The position numbers and the translations under genes are program-made. Under the pieces are notes generated by a model, which saw only the letters and a program-made list of their open reading frames with translations, did not search any database and was not told where the DNA came from. From NCBI GenBank assembly GCA_022511205.1, contig JAFLRY010000012.1, forward strand, positions 1 through 50,519: a stretch of DNA of 50,519 nt, read 5' to 3'. Of this stretch, positions 17,987-25,900 are shown one piece after another (position 1 is the first letter of the stretch; every line of letters begins with the position of its first letter). This stretch comes from Eubacterium sp. GTDB lineage: Bacteria > Bacillota > Clostridia > Oscillospirales > Acutalibacteraceae.

Positions 17987-18133
17987 ATGAAAAGAATCAA
18001 GACTTTAAGCTCTCGCAACCTCTGCGAATCAGCTAAAAAAGGCGGCTGCGGCGAGTGCCAGACCTCTTGCCAGTCTGCAAGCAAAACCTCATGCTCCGTT
18101 GCTAATCAGAAGTGTGAGCAGCTTAAGAAATAA
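17987..18133 (+). CDS. scfA: SCIFF peptide precursor (six cysteines in forty-five)
   Basis: A 48-residue ribosomal peptide of the SCIFF family. It starts MKRIKTLSSRNLC and has six cysteines at 13, 21, 24, 28, 36 and 43, with the family patterns GGCGECQTSC and SCSVANQKC. In this family the radical SAM enzyme encoded next door links cysteine sulfurs to other residues as thioethers, giving a ranthipeptide. No leader-cleavage site of the double-glycine type and no exporter are visible here. The ATG follows AAAGGGTG. A terminator lies between it and the maturase gene. The physiological role of SCIFF is poorly understood; quorum-like regulation has been proposed in Clostridium. Confidence 0.95.
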   Translation: MKRIKTLSSRNLCESAKKGGCGECQTSCQSASKTSCSVANQKCEQLKK

Positions 18134-18156
18134 GTTTTATTGCTTAGAAATGATTT

Positions 18157-18184
18157 ACGACGGTATCTATACCGTCGTTTTTCT
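18157..18184 (+). terminator. Terminator or attenuator between scfA and scfB
   Basis: An ACGACGGTAT/ATACCGTCGT hairpin followed by TTTTTCT lies 23 bp after the scfA stop and 14 bp before scfB. Partial read-through would make much peptide message and little enzyme message. Confidence 0.8.
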
Positions 18185-18198
18185 ATGGAGATACAATT

Positions 18199-19590
18199 AT
18201 GATACACGCATATAAAATGAACGGCTACAATATTATCATCGATCAAAACAGCGGCTGCGTTCATTCCGTTGACGAGGTGGCGTATGATATCATCACCGCC
18301 TACCGCGAAAAGAGCAAGGACGAGATAAAAGCGTTCATGCTTGAAAAATATAAGGATCAAAGCGACGTTACTCCCGAGGAAATCGACCTTTGCTTCAAGG
18401 ATATCGAAGCCCTTATCGCAGACGGCAGACTTTTTGCAGAGGACACCTTTGAGGAAACCGCAAAAGAATTTAAAAAGCGCCAAGGTGTTATTAAGGCGAT
18501 CTGCCTTCACGTTGCCCACGGCTGTAATCTTGCCTGCAAATACTGCTTTGCGGGCAAGGGCGAATACTGCGGACCAAAGGGCTTGATGAGCCTTGAAACC
18601 GGCAAAAGGGCGCTTGATTTTCTTATCGAACAGAGCGGCACGAGAAAAAATCTTGAGGTGGACTTTTTCGGCGGAGAGCCTCTGCTCAACTGGGAGGTCT
18701 GCAAAAAGCTGGTGGAATACGGCAGAAGCAGAGAGAAGGAATGCAACAAAAATTTCCGCTTCACGCTGACCACCAACGGCGTACTCGTTGACGATGAGGT
18801 TATCGATTTCTGCAACAAGGAAATGGGCAACGTGGTGCTTTCCCTTGACGGCAGAAAAGAGACCCACGACAGGCTTCGCACGTCCCTTAACGGCAAAGGC
18901 TCATACGATATGGTGGTTGATAAATTCAAAAAATTTGCCGATTCGCGTAACCAGGCTGATTACTATATGCGCGGAACGTACACCCACTACAATACTGACT
19001 TTTCCGCCGATATTTTACATATGGCTGATCTGGGTTTTAAAGAGCTTTCGATCGAGCCCGTTGTCTCCTCCCCTGACGAGCCATACGCGCTTAAGGAAAG
19101 CGATCTGCCGATTTTAAAGGAGCAGTATGAGATACTCGCCACCGAAATGCTGAAACGCTACAGAAAGGGCGACGGCTTCACGTTTTATCATTATATGATC
19201 GATCTTGACGCGGGACCCTGCATCGTAAAGCGTGTTTCGGGTTGCGGCGTCGGAACGGAATATCTCGCGGTAACGCCAACCGGAGAGCTTTATCCCTGCC
19301 ACCAATTCGTTGGCGATGAAAAATTCAAGCTGGGCGATATTTGGAACGGCATTGAAAATGAGGAAATCCTCGAGCAGTTCAATGAATGCAACATCTATTC
19401 CCATAAGGAATGCAAGGACTGCTTCGCAAAGCTTTACTGCAGCGGCGGCTGCGCCGCAAATGCCTACCATTCAACGGGAAGTGTGAACGGCGTTTACGAA
19501 TTCGGCTGCGAGCTTCACAGAAAGCGCATTGAATGCGCCATAATGCTTAAGGTTGCGGAAGCGGAAGAAAATCTGAAAGTTGAATATTAA
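18199..19590 (+). CDS. scfB: SCIFF radical SAM maturase (thioether-forming, SPASM)
   Basis: A 463-residue radical SAM peptide-modifying enzyme that installs thioether crosslinks in the SCIFF peptide. Residues about 1-85 resemble a PqqD-like peptide-recognition domain. The SAM cluster motif is Cys109-x3-Cys113-x2-Cys116 (GCNLACKYC). The C-terminal SPASM region (about 345-455) contains GCGVGTEYLAVTPTGELYPC, CKDCFAKLYCSGGC and a final Cys in FGCELHRKR, which hold auxiliary iron-sulfur clusters. Length and order match the family (Tte1186/CteB type). It lies 65 bp after scfA on the same strand, and a strong terminator follows it. Confidence 0.96.
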   Translation: MIHAYKMNGYNIIIDQNSGCVHSVDEVAYDIITAYREKSKDEIKAFMLEKYKDQSDVTPEEIDLCFKDIEALIADGRLFAEDTFEETAKEFKKRQGVIKAICLHVAHGCNLACKYCFAGKGEYCGPKGLMSLETGKRALDFLIEQSGTRKNLEVDFFGGEPLLNWEVCKKLVEYGRSREKECNKNFRFTLTTNGVLVDDEVIDFCNKEMGNVVLSLDGRKETHDRLRTSLNGKGSYDMVVDKFKKFADSRNQADYYMRGTYTHYNTDFSADILHMADLGFKELSIEPVVSSPDEPYALKESDLPILKEQYEILATEMLKRYRKGDGFTFYHYMIDLDAGPCIVKRVSGCGVGTEYLAVTPTGELYPCHQFVGDEKFKLGDIWNGIENEEILEQFNECNIYSHKECKDCFAKLYCSGGCAANAYHSTGSVNGVYEFGCELHRKRIECAIMLKVAEAEENLKVEY

Positions 19591-19607
19591 TAATCAGCGC
19601 TAAAAAA

Positions 19608-19639
19608 CAGGCACGGAAAAATCCCGTGCCTGTAATTTT
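19608..19639. terminator. Bidirectional terminator after scfB
   Basis: A CAGGCACGG/CCGTGCCTG stem with a U-rich tail on the plus side and an A-run on the other. It separates scfB from the converging M15 peptidase gene. Confidence 0.85.
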
Positions 19640-19649
19640 TATGCCTGAA

Positions 19650-21146
19650 TCAGCAATATTCGCTTGTGAAACCGAAGTAATCCTCCATAGTTATCCAATC
19701 TCCGCCGTTATAAAGCTTTTTGGCAAGGTCTTCTCCCACGTAGCGGAAATGCCAAGACTCATATACGTATCCTGTTTCATTCGTTTTACCCTGGGGATAA
19801 CGGAGAATAAAGCCGTATTTATAGCAATTCTTGGCAAGCCATTTGGCTTCTTTCGTACCATTGAACGCATTGCCTACTTTATTCAGATCCATTGCCAAGC
19901 CGGACTGATGCTCGGAATGCCCCGGTCTTGCCGAATAGGTATCGGCTTCTTTTTTCCCGTCTCTTGCACAATAATTATTATAAATCTTATTTTGATAGCT
20001 ATAGGAACGATAGCCGCTTGCAATAGAAAGAGTTATACCGTCCTTCTTCGCTCCCTCTTTCATTTTGTTAAAGGCGGACTGAGCGGCGCTCGTAATTCCG
20101 TCGCCATAGCTTTTGGGAAGAGGATACGTTTTATTCGCGATCAAATAGCCGTCAATATAAACAACGCCGTTTTTCACTTCTCCCTTAAAGCCCTTTGAAG
20201 TAGTAAAAGTTGAGGATTGCGCTTTCCCCTTGCCGTCATATGAGCTTGTATAGCTCTTGCCGTCTTTCGTTATGCAACGAACAGTGAACGTATACTTAGT
20301 GCCGCTCTTTGCCTTGGTCCAAGTATAATTCACGGAAGTCGTATCTCCCGCCTTATGCCAAGTATCCTCGCCATTCGCTTTATAGAATACTCTGTAATTT
20401 GCGGCGCCTTTTACCTTATCCCAAGATACCAGCACGCCGGTTGAGAGACTAACGGCAGAAAGGATTTTTGGAGCGGCAATATAGGACAGGCTTTTGCCGG
20501 TGTTGTCATATGAGCTTGTATATTTTTGGCCGTCTGCGCTTATGCATCTGACGGTGAACACGTATTTCGTGCCGCTTTTGGCCTTAGTCCAGGTGTAGCT
20601 TGTTGAGGTTGTATCTCCCGCTTTATGCCAGGTCGCCTCTCCGTTTGCTTTATAAAACACCCTGTACTTTGCCGCACCCGCAACCTTGCCCCAAGTAATT
20701 TTAGCACCGGTAGCCGCGTTAGAAGCCGCTGAAATTTTCGGCGCGGCGATGTAGTTTATGGTTTTCCCGGTTTTATCGTATGGACTCGTATAGGTTTTGC
20801 CGTCAGCACTGATACAACGAACGGTAAATGTATATTTCGTACCGCTCTTGGCTCCCGTCCAGGTATAGCTTGTTGAGCCGGTATTCACGATTCCAACCCA
20901 AACACCCGAGCTGTTTTTATAAAACACACGGTATTTTTCAGCACCTGTTACCTTGCCCCAACTGATTTTTATACCCGTATCAGTGTTAGACACCGATGAA
21001 AGCACAGGCGTTGATAGCGATGAAGCTGCGTTTTGAGAATTACTGCCGGTTGCAAAAGACGTTATACCGGCAAACATCAGTGAGGCCAGAATCAACAATC
21101 CGCCGATAGACAGGGATAAAACACTCTTTTTAATCGATTTAGGCAT
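19650..21146 (-). CDS. Secreted FN3-repeat protein with M15 D-Ala-D-Ala carboxypeptidase domain
   Basis: A 498-residue exported protein. It has a signal peptide (about 1-34, hydrophobic core VLSLSIGGLLILASLMF), three fibronectin type III-like repeats of about 87 residues each (about 47-308) and a C-terminal VanY-like M15 peptidase domain (about 330-498). The zinc motif is visible as SEHQSGLAMD near residue 415 and ESWHFRY near 465, as in D,D-carboxypeptidases that remove terminal D-Ala from stem peptides. The ATG at 21146 is chosen because AAGGA stands eight bases upstream and the signal peptide starts there. The repeats differ little from each other (for example YRVFYKANGE and TFTVRCI recur), which points to recent duplication. 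The FN3 part may bind wall or glycan. Confidence 0.9.
   Translation of the reverse strand: MPKSIKKSVLSLSIGGLLILASLMFAGITSFATGSNSQNAASSLSTPVLSSVSNTDTGIKISWGKVTGAEKYRVFYKNSSGVWVGIVNTGSTSYTWTGAKSGTKYTFTVRCISADGKTYTSPYDKTGKTINYIAAPKISAASNAATGAKITWGKVAGAAKYRVFYKANGEATWHKAGDTTSTSYTWTKAKSGTKYVFTVRCISADGQKYTSSYDNTGKSLSYIAAPKILSAVSLSTGVLVSWDKVKGAANYRVFYKANGEDTWHKAGDTTSVNYTWTKAKSGTKYTFTVRCITKDGKSYTSSYDGKGKAQSSTFTTSKGFKGEVKNGVVYIDGYLIANKTYPLPKSYGDGITSAAQSAFNKMKEGAKKDGITLSIASGYRSYSYQNKIYNNYCARDGKKEADTYSARPGHSEHQSGLAMDLNKVGNAFNGTKEAKWLAKNCYKYGFILRYPQGKTNETGYVYESWHFRYVGEDLAKKLYNGGDWITMEDYFGFTSEYC
20219..20990 (-). repeat. Three tandem FN3-coding repeats
   Basis: Each unit of about 260 bp encodes one FN3-like domain with recurring pieces (SGTKYTFTVRC, YRVFYK, TSSYD). 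The second and third units are the most alike. They lie within the M15 peptidase gene. Confidence 0.8.
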
Positions 21147-21204
21147 AAAAATCATCCTTAGATTTTGCATTATTCCGCAAATACTTATAAAGCTTATTAT
21201 ATTA

Positions 21205-21233
21205 ATTATATCTGTAATATGAGCGAAAGTCAA
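21205..21233 (-). promoter_or_regulatory. Promoter of the FN3-M15 gene
   Basis: On the minus strand TTGACT (21233-21228), a 17-bp spacer and a perfect TATAAT (21210-21205), about 60 bp upstream of the ATG. Confidence 0.8.
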
Positions 21234-21255
21234 CCTGCACAACTCAGCCGCCATA

Positions 21256-21284
21256 AAAATAAGCCCGCCAATAAATGGCAGGCT
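21256..21284 (-). terminator. Terminator of the helical-bundle gene
   Basis: AGCC-GCCA/TGGC-GGCT arms with one internal mismatch and a five-base loop. On the minus strand it is followed by TATTTTTAT. Confidence 0.6.
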
Positions 21285-21297
21285 CCTTGAGCAAGTT

Positions 21298-21747
21298 TTA
21301 TAAATACGGTCTGATCTCCGTTGAAAGTCTGTCCTCGATCTCAACCAAACGCTTCGTGATATCCTTAGACTTTTCGTCAGCGCTTTGGTATTCATTCAGA
21401 TACTTAGCAAGGGATTTAACGCCCATATTGCATCCGTCCGTCATAAGATCGGCAACGGTTTCATCGGAATGATCCGCCATCATTTTCACGCTCGTTTTGA
21501 TCCAAGACATACTTTTTGCCATGGGATTGGGATCTTTGCCCTTATCGCCGTGTTCAACCAGCAAGCCGACAATCTCGTTGGCAAGCTTTTGGTGCTGAGC
21601 CCTGCTTTCGTTGAGAAGCTCTCTGAAATTATCATTTTTAACTTCATCAACCACGTCGTCAATAGATGAAATACCCATTTTGATTCCTGCGTCACATTCT
21701 CTTAAAAGCTTAACGGTATCGCCGTCTGCTCCAACATAATCGTTCAT
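21298..21747 (-). CDS. Putative ferritin-like four-helix-bundle protein
   Basis: A 149-residue, almost entirely helical protein. Helix-type stretches such as TVKLLRECDAGIKMGISSID and ESRAQHQKLANEIVGLLVEH recall the DUF2383/ferritin-like superfamily, but the full set of metal-binding Glu/His residues is not obvious. The ATG at 21747 follows AGGAGG by seven bases; an earlier Met at 21786 lacks such a site. It has its own terminator and is probably a single-gene unit. Function unknown; a stress or spore role would be a guess. Confidence 0.7.
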   Translation of the reverse strand: MNDYVGADGDTVKLLRECDAGIKMGISSIDDVVDEVKNDNFRELLNESRAQHQKLANEIVGLLVEHGDKGKDPNPMAKSMSWIKTSVKMMADHSDETVADLMTDGCNMGVKSLAKYLNEYQSADEKSKDITKRLVEIEDRLSTEIRPYL

Positions 21748-21795
21748 TTTTTTACCTCCTGAAAAATATTCATTCATAGTATGCACGAAAAAAAC

Positions 21796-21822
21796 AAAAG
21801 GATACCCGAAAGTATCCTTTTT
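21796..21822 (-). terminator. Terminator of the msrC-NUDIX pair
   Basis: An AAAAGGATAC/GTATCCTTTT stem with loop CCGAAA. On the minus strand TTTTGTTTTTTT follows. Confidence 0.85.
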
Positions 21823-21842
21823 GTTAATTATATTTTGATCCG

Positions 21843-22370
21843 TTATATCATTTGAGAAATGTATTCTGAAAGCGCGGTGTAGTCTCGTAAATACAATCTT
21901 CGCTTTGTTTCATTTATATCGGCATATTCTTTATATTTAGAAAAAATCTCAAGCATTTTATCGGGAAATATCCATTCGGGAGTAACTCCTCTTTCAGCCT
22001 CAACAGCAGTTAGCTTCTGCTGAGTTTTACCTGTAACCTCGCAAATAAAATAGTGACCGATATATTCATATTCCTCGTAATACTCTTTCATCGTGAGAAA
22101 ATGGCGGATAGGTTTAACAACGTATCCCGTTTCCTCCTGAATCTCACGAATACAACATTGTTCAAGTGTTTCTTTTTTCTCCAAACCGCCGCCGGGGATA
22201 AGATAATAATCTTCAGAATTTAATTCATGGCATATAAGCATTTTCGAATTCATAATTACAATGCCACGGCAACCTACTCTCGTTTTGGTAGCTTTTTCAT
22301 AAGCCCCCGCATCACGGTTTTCAATGATTTTTACAGATGAATTTGAATGTTCATTTTGCATAACTATCAT
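21843..22370 (-). CDS. NUDIX hydrolase
   Basis: A 175-residue NUDIX protein. The NUDIX box is complete: GGGLEKKETLEQCCIREIQE followed by ETGY (about 57-80), supplying the Mg-binding glutamates for hydrolysis of a nucleoside diphosphate linked to another group. The substrate is unknown. Its ATGA start overlaps the stop of the upstream methionine sulfoxide reductase gene, so the two are coupled; a shared role in handling oxidised metabolites is plausible but unproven. An internal ATG at 22361 is an alternative start. Confidence 0.88.
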   Translation of the reverse strand: MIVMQNEHSNSSVKIIENRDAGAYEKATKTRVGCRGIVIMNSKMLICHELNSEDYYLIPGGGLEKKETLEQCCIREIQEETGYVVKPIRHFLTMKEYYEEYEYIGHYFICEVTGKTQQKLTAVEAERGVTPEWIFPDKMLEIFSKYKEYADINETKRRLYLRDYTALSEYISQMI

Positions 22371-22858
22371 ATCTGTTCCATTATTCTTGAAATTATCTTA
22401 GCGGCGCGCTCAAGACCAATTCTATCTTCATCGTCAAAGCGGGAAAGGAGGGGGCTATCAATATCGATAACGCCGAAAAGGGAGCCGTCTGAAAGCAGGA
22501 GCGGTACGACGATTTCTGAGCTTGTTGCCATATCGCAGGCTATATGATTGCAGCAGTTGTGGACGTCCTCAACAAGCTGCGTTTTCAGTGTTTGAGCGGC
22601 AGTTCCGCATACGCCGTCACCTATTGCGATTTCAGCAACGGCAGGCTTGCCCTGAAACGGCCCGAGGATCAGTTTATCGCTTTTATAAAGATAAAAGCCC
22701 GCCCAGTTAACTTCTTGCATTTCAAGCATAAAAAGCGCTGAGACATTGGCGAGAATCGCTGTAATATCATTCGTTTCATCCGCAATAAGCTTTAGCTGAT
22801 CGCAAATGAAAGCATACAACTCCTGCTTCGTTTTAAATGGTCTGTATTCAATATCCAT
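22367..22858 (-). CDS. msrC: Free methionine-(R)-sulfoxide reductase (GAF domain)
   Basis: A 163-residue single GAF-domain enzyme that reduces free methionine-R-sulfoxide with thioredoxin. The family pattern is clear: NWAGFYLY, LGPFQGKPA, the cysteine in GVCGTAA, and VEDVHNC with HIACD, which together place the catalytic and resolving cysteines. The ATG at 22858 is chosen because GGAGAGC precedes it; the longer frame would begin at a TTG without a site. It is the first gene of a pair with the NUDIX gene. Confidence 0.9.
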   Translation of the reverse strand: MDIEYRPFKTKQELYAFICDQLKLIADETNDITAILANVSALFMLEMQEVNWAGFYLYKSDKLILGPFQGKPAVAEIAIGDGVCGTAAQTLKTQLVEDVHNCCNHIACDMATSSEIVVPLLLSDGSLFGVIDIDSPLLSRFDDEDRIGLERAAKIISRIMEQI

Positions 22859-22880
22859 AATATTGCTCTCCAAACTTTAA

Positions 22881-22908
22881 AACTGATACGGCAAATGCCG
22901 TATCAGTC
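22881..22908 (-). terminator. Terminator of the large surface-protein gene
   Basis: A near-perfect ACTGATACGG/CCGTATCAGT stem with loop CAAATG. On the minus strand TTTTAAAGTTT follows, ten bases after the surface-protein stop. Confidence 0.8.
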
Positions 22909-22917
22909 TTAAGTCAA

Positions 22918-25900
22918 TTATTTATTAAAATTTTTCTTTCTTCTCTTGGTTGTATTCTTCAAATAGCTATGGCAAATTACCATACCAAGGAAGGACACAA
23001 CCGTAAGACCTGCCCATAAAACAAGCTGACTGTCATCGCTGGTTTTAGGAGACTCATTAGAGGGCTTATCCGTTTTTGATTCAGTTGGAGTCTCAGGATC
23101 AGTCGGAGCCTCAGGATCAGTCGGAGTCTCGGGAACAGTCGGTGCCTCAGGATCAGTCGGGGTCTCGGGATCGGTTGGAGCCTCGGGAACGGTCGGGGTC
23201 TCAGACTCGGTCGTTGTCTCAGGTCCGGTCACTGTTTCAGGCTCAGTCACGGATTCAGACTTTGACGTGGACTCCGGCATTGTCGTTGCCTCCGGCTCTG
23301 TCGGAATTACAGGCTTTGTCGTAGTCTCCGGCGTTGTCGTTGCCTCCGGCTCTGTCGGAATTACAGGCTTTGTCGTAGTCTCCGGTCTTGTTGTGGTCTC
23401 CGGCTTTGTTGTTGCCTCCGGCTCAGTCGGAATTACCGGCTTTGTTGTAGTCTCCGGTCTTGTTGTGGTCTCCGGCTTTGTCGTAGTCTCCGGCTTTGTC
23501 GTTGTCTGCGGCTTCGTCGTAGTCTCCGGCTTTGTCGTTGTCTGCGGCTTCGTCGTAGTCTCCGGCTTTGTTGTTGTCTCCGGCTTTGTCGTTGTCTCCG
23601 GCTTTGTCGTTGTCTCTGGCTTCGTCGTAGTCTCCGGCTTCGTCGTTGTCTCCGGCTTCGTCGTTGTCTCCGGCTTTGTTGTTGTCTCCGGCTCTGTCGT
23701 TGTTGTCTGCGGCTCAGTCGTTGTTGTCTGCGGCTCAGTCGTTGTTGTCTGCGGCTCTGTCGTTGTATCCGGCTCGCCCGGTCTGTTATTTCCAAACCCA
23801 ACATTAACAACGTCATCCGCAAGTATCGTGCCTTCATCGGCAGTTGCGGTCGTAATGTAGCCATCCTTGTTTGCCTCAAGTTCGACTACTTTGTAGGTTA
23901 CTCCGGCAGGAAGACCGGTTGCAGTCTTCCTTTCGCCGTGCTTCAGCGTGAATTCAGCTACGCCCTTTGAGAATTCCATCTCGCCGAAGGTGCCGTTGAT
24001 ATCCTCATCATCAACAGTAACGATAAAGTGGAAATCTCTGTCCATCTCGCCCTCTTTGCCGGTAACGGTTTTGCTTACAGATAAGCTGCCGGGTACACCG
24101 GTATACGCATAAAGATGGAAGATATAGGGAATTTCTGCCTCGTAAGCTCTGGAAAGATTTTCCTCATAATAGGAGCTTGCGGTGTTGCCGGTGCCGTGCT
24201 TAGTGCCTTCAAGAGCATACTCGGTATCCCAATCGTGAACACTCTGAACTGCTAAGCTCTTATCTTTCAAAGACCACTTCTTGCTGATGAGCGTCTTTCC
24301 TTCGGGAACAAGCTCCTCAGGAGATTCAGCGAGCGGGATAACGTGATCGTACTCATGCATAAGATAGGTGAAGGCTTCTTTCTCACCGCGGTCTCCGTTT
24401 TCCTTCTCAACGATGAAATATTCGTGGGGGTTTTTGGTGCCTGATTCAGGATCATAAGTCTTATCTTCATCCTCATCTATTGTGTAGGTGGGATCCATTA
24501 TGCGGTAGAGGCGTTCATCGCTTGGACGAACCATATTTCTTTGATCCTTGTCTACCGTTTTAAACATATCCGCTTCCGCAGAAGTAAAGGCGTTCTCGGT
24601 ACCAGGAGTAGTATAGGTCTTGTCGCTCGTCCAGCCTTCCTCGGTGATCTCCTCATCGTCAAGATAATACTTAACTTTGTACTTCGTGGAAACGAAGATC
24701 TGAACTAAGGTGCTTCCTTCTACGTTATCAAGCTGACCGCCGAATTCAGTCATCCAGTTGAAATCATATTTCAAGCCTGATTCGTTGCCGCCCTGATAAG
24801 CGCATACGGCATCAATAACGTAGTGACCTGACTGATCGTATTTGGGGAAACGCTGATATCTGGGCGTATCATCGTTTTCATCTTCAAAATCAAACATATA
24901 CATATGCAGATTTGAAAATTCGCCTCTGGGATCAGTGAATTTTTCAGAATTAACAAGCTCATCCCGGATAAACTTAATGGTTAAGTCAGTAGTATTGTCG
25001 TTATGATATCTGTAATAAAGTCTCGTAGGTTTAACCCATTCAAAGCCGTCCTTGAAGATCTGCACGTCAATATAGCCGAGCCACTTCTCACGAGCGGAAT
25101 CATCATAGCTGTCCTCGCCGGGCTGACCGGGCTTCCAGTCGGATACACCAACGATGCTCTTATCGCCGTCGTCAGCGGTAACAACGGAAATGAAACCACG
25201 AACGGCATAGATAGGATAGAGCTGTAATATCTTATCCTCATCCTCAGAGAATTTTATTTCCTTTAAGTTGAGCTTAGCATCTGAAACCTCGGGATTACAG
25301 CTACCGATCAAGCCGTACTCTTCAGCTACGGTTTCATCAATCTGAGCCATACCCTCAGTCTGAGTTCCATCTTCATGCTCTTTACTATTAACATAGTCAA
25401 AAATGTTTGCGGAATTATCAAGTGAGAGGAAGGAGGTCTCCGGCTTATCCATAGTCCAGCCAACGAAGGTGTAGGTATAGCCGTCGTGCTCAACGTCCTT
25501 AACGTTATTGGTCAGCGTGATCTCGCCGTCTTCTTCAGCGTAAGCAACGCTCTTCACATTTCCTTCACCGTCAAGATACTCAACGCGAACAGCCGTATCG
25601 GAAATGGCAACGTAGATCTGCACGGGAATTCTGTACTCGCTATCCTGAGAGAGATCGCCCACATAGTTTGCGCCATCATAGCCAAGATAGGTGTTTTTGC
25701 CGTTACCGCGGATATAGATCTTATCGCTGTTATCCCCGGTGCCGTATTCAAAACGAACATCATTATTTTTGGCGTTGCCGAACGGGCCGTAAGTATTGCT
25801 TACAGCCTGCGGACGGTAATAGTTACCGCCCTTTATTCTGATACCGCCGGTAAAGCCCCAGTTTCTGATATTATTAAGTCTATCGGTTGTAAAGCCGCTG

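Noticed and set aside
23060-23785. Short regularly repeated units that could suggest a CRISPR array
   Set aside because: The repeats are contiguous and in frame with a protein, with no unique spacers, and no cas genes are near.
23267-23860. A 197-codon plus-strand frame rich in Val/Ser/Gly within the surface-protein gene
   Set aside because: It is the mirror of the Thr/Pro/Glu repeat, where any frame stays open. The minus-strand gene has signal peptide, domains and sorting signal.
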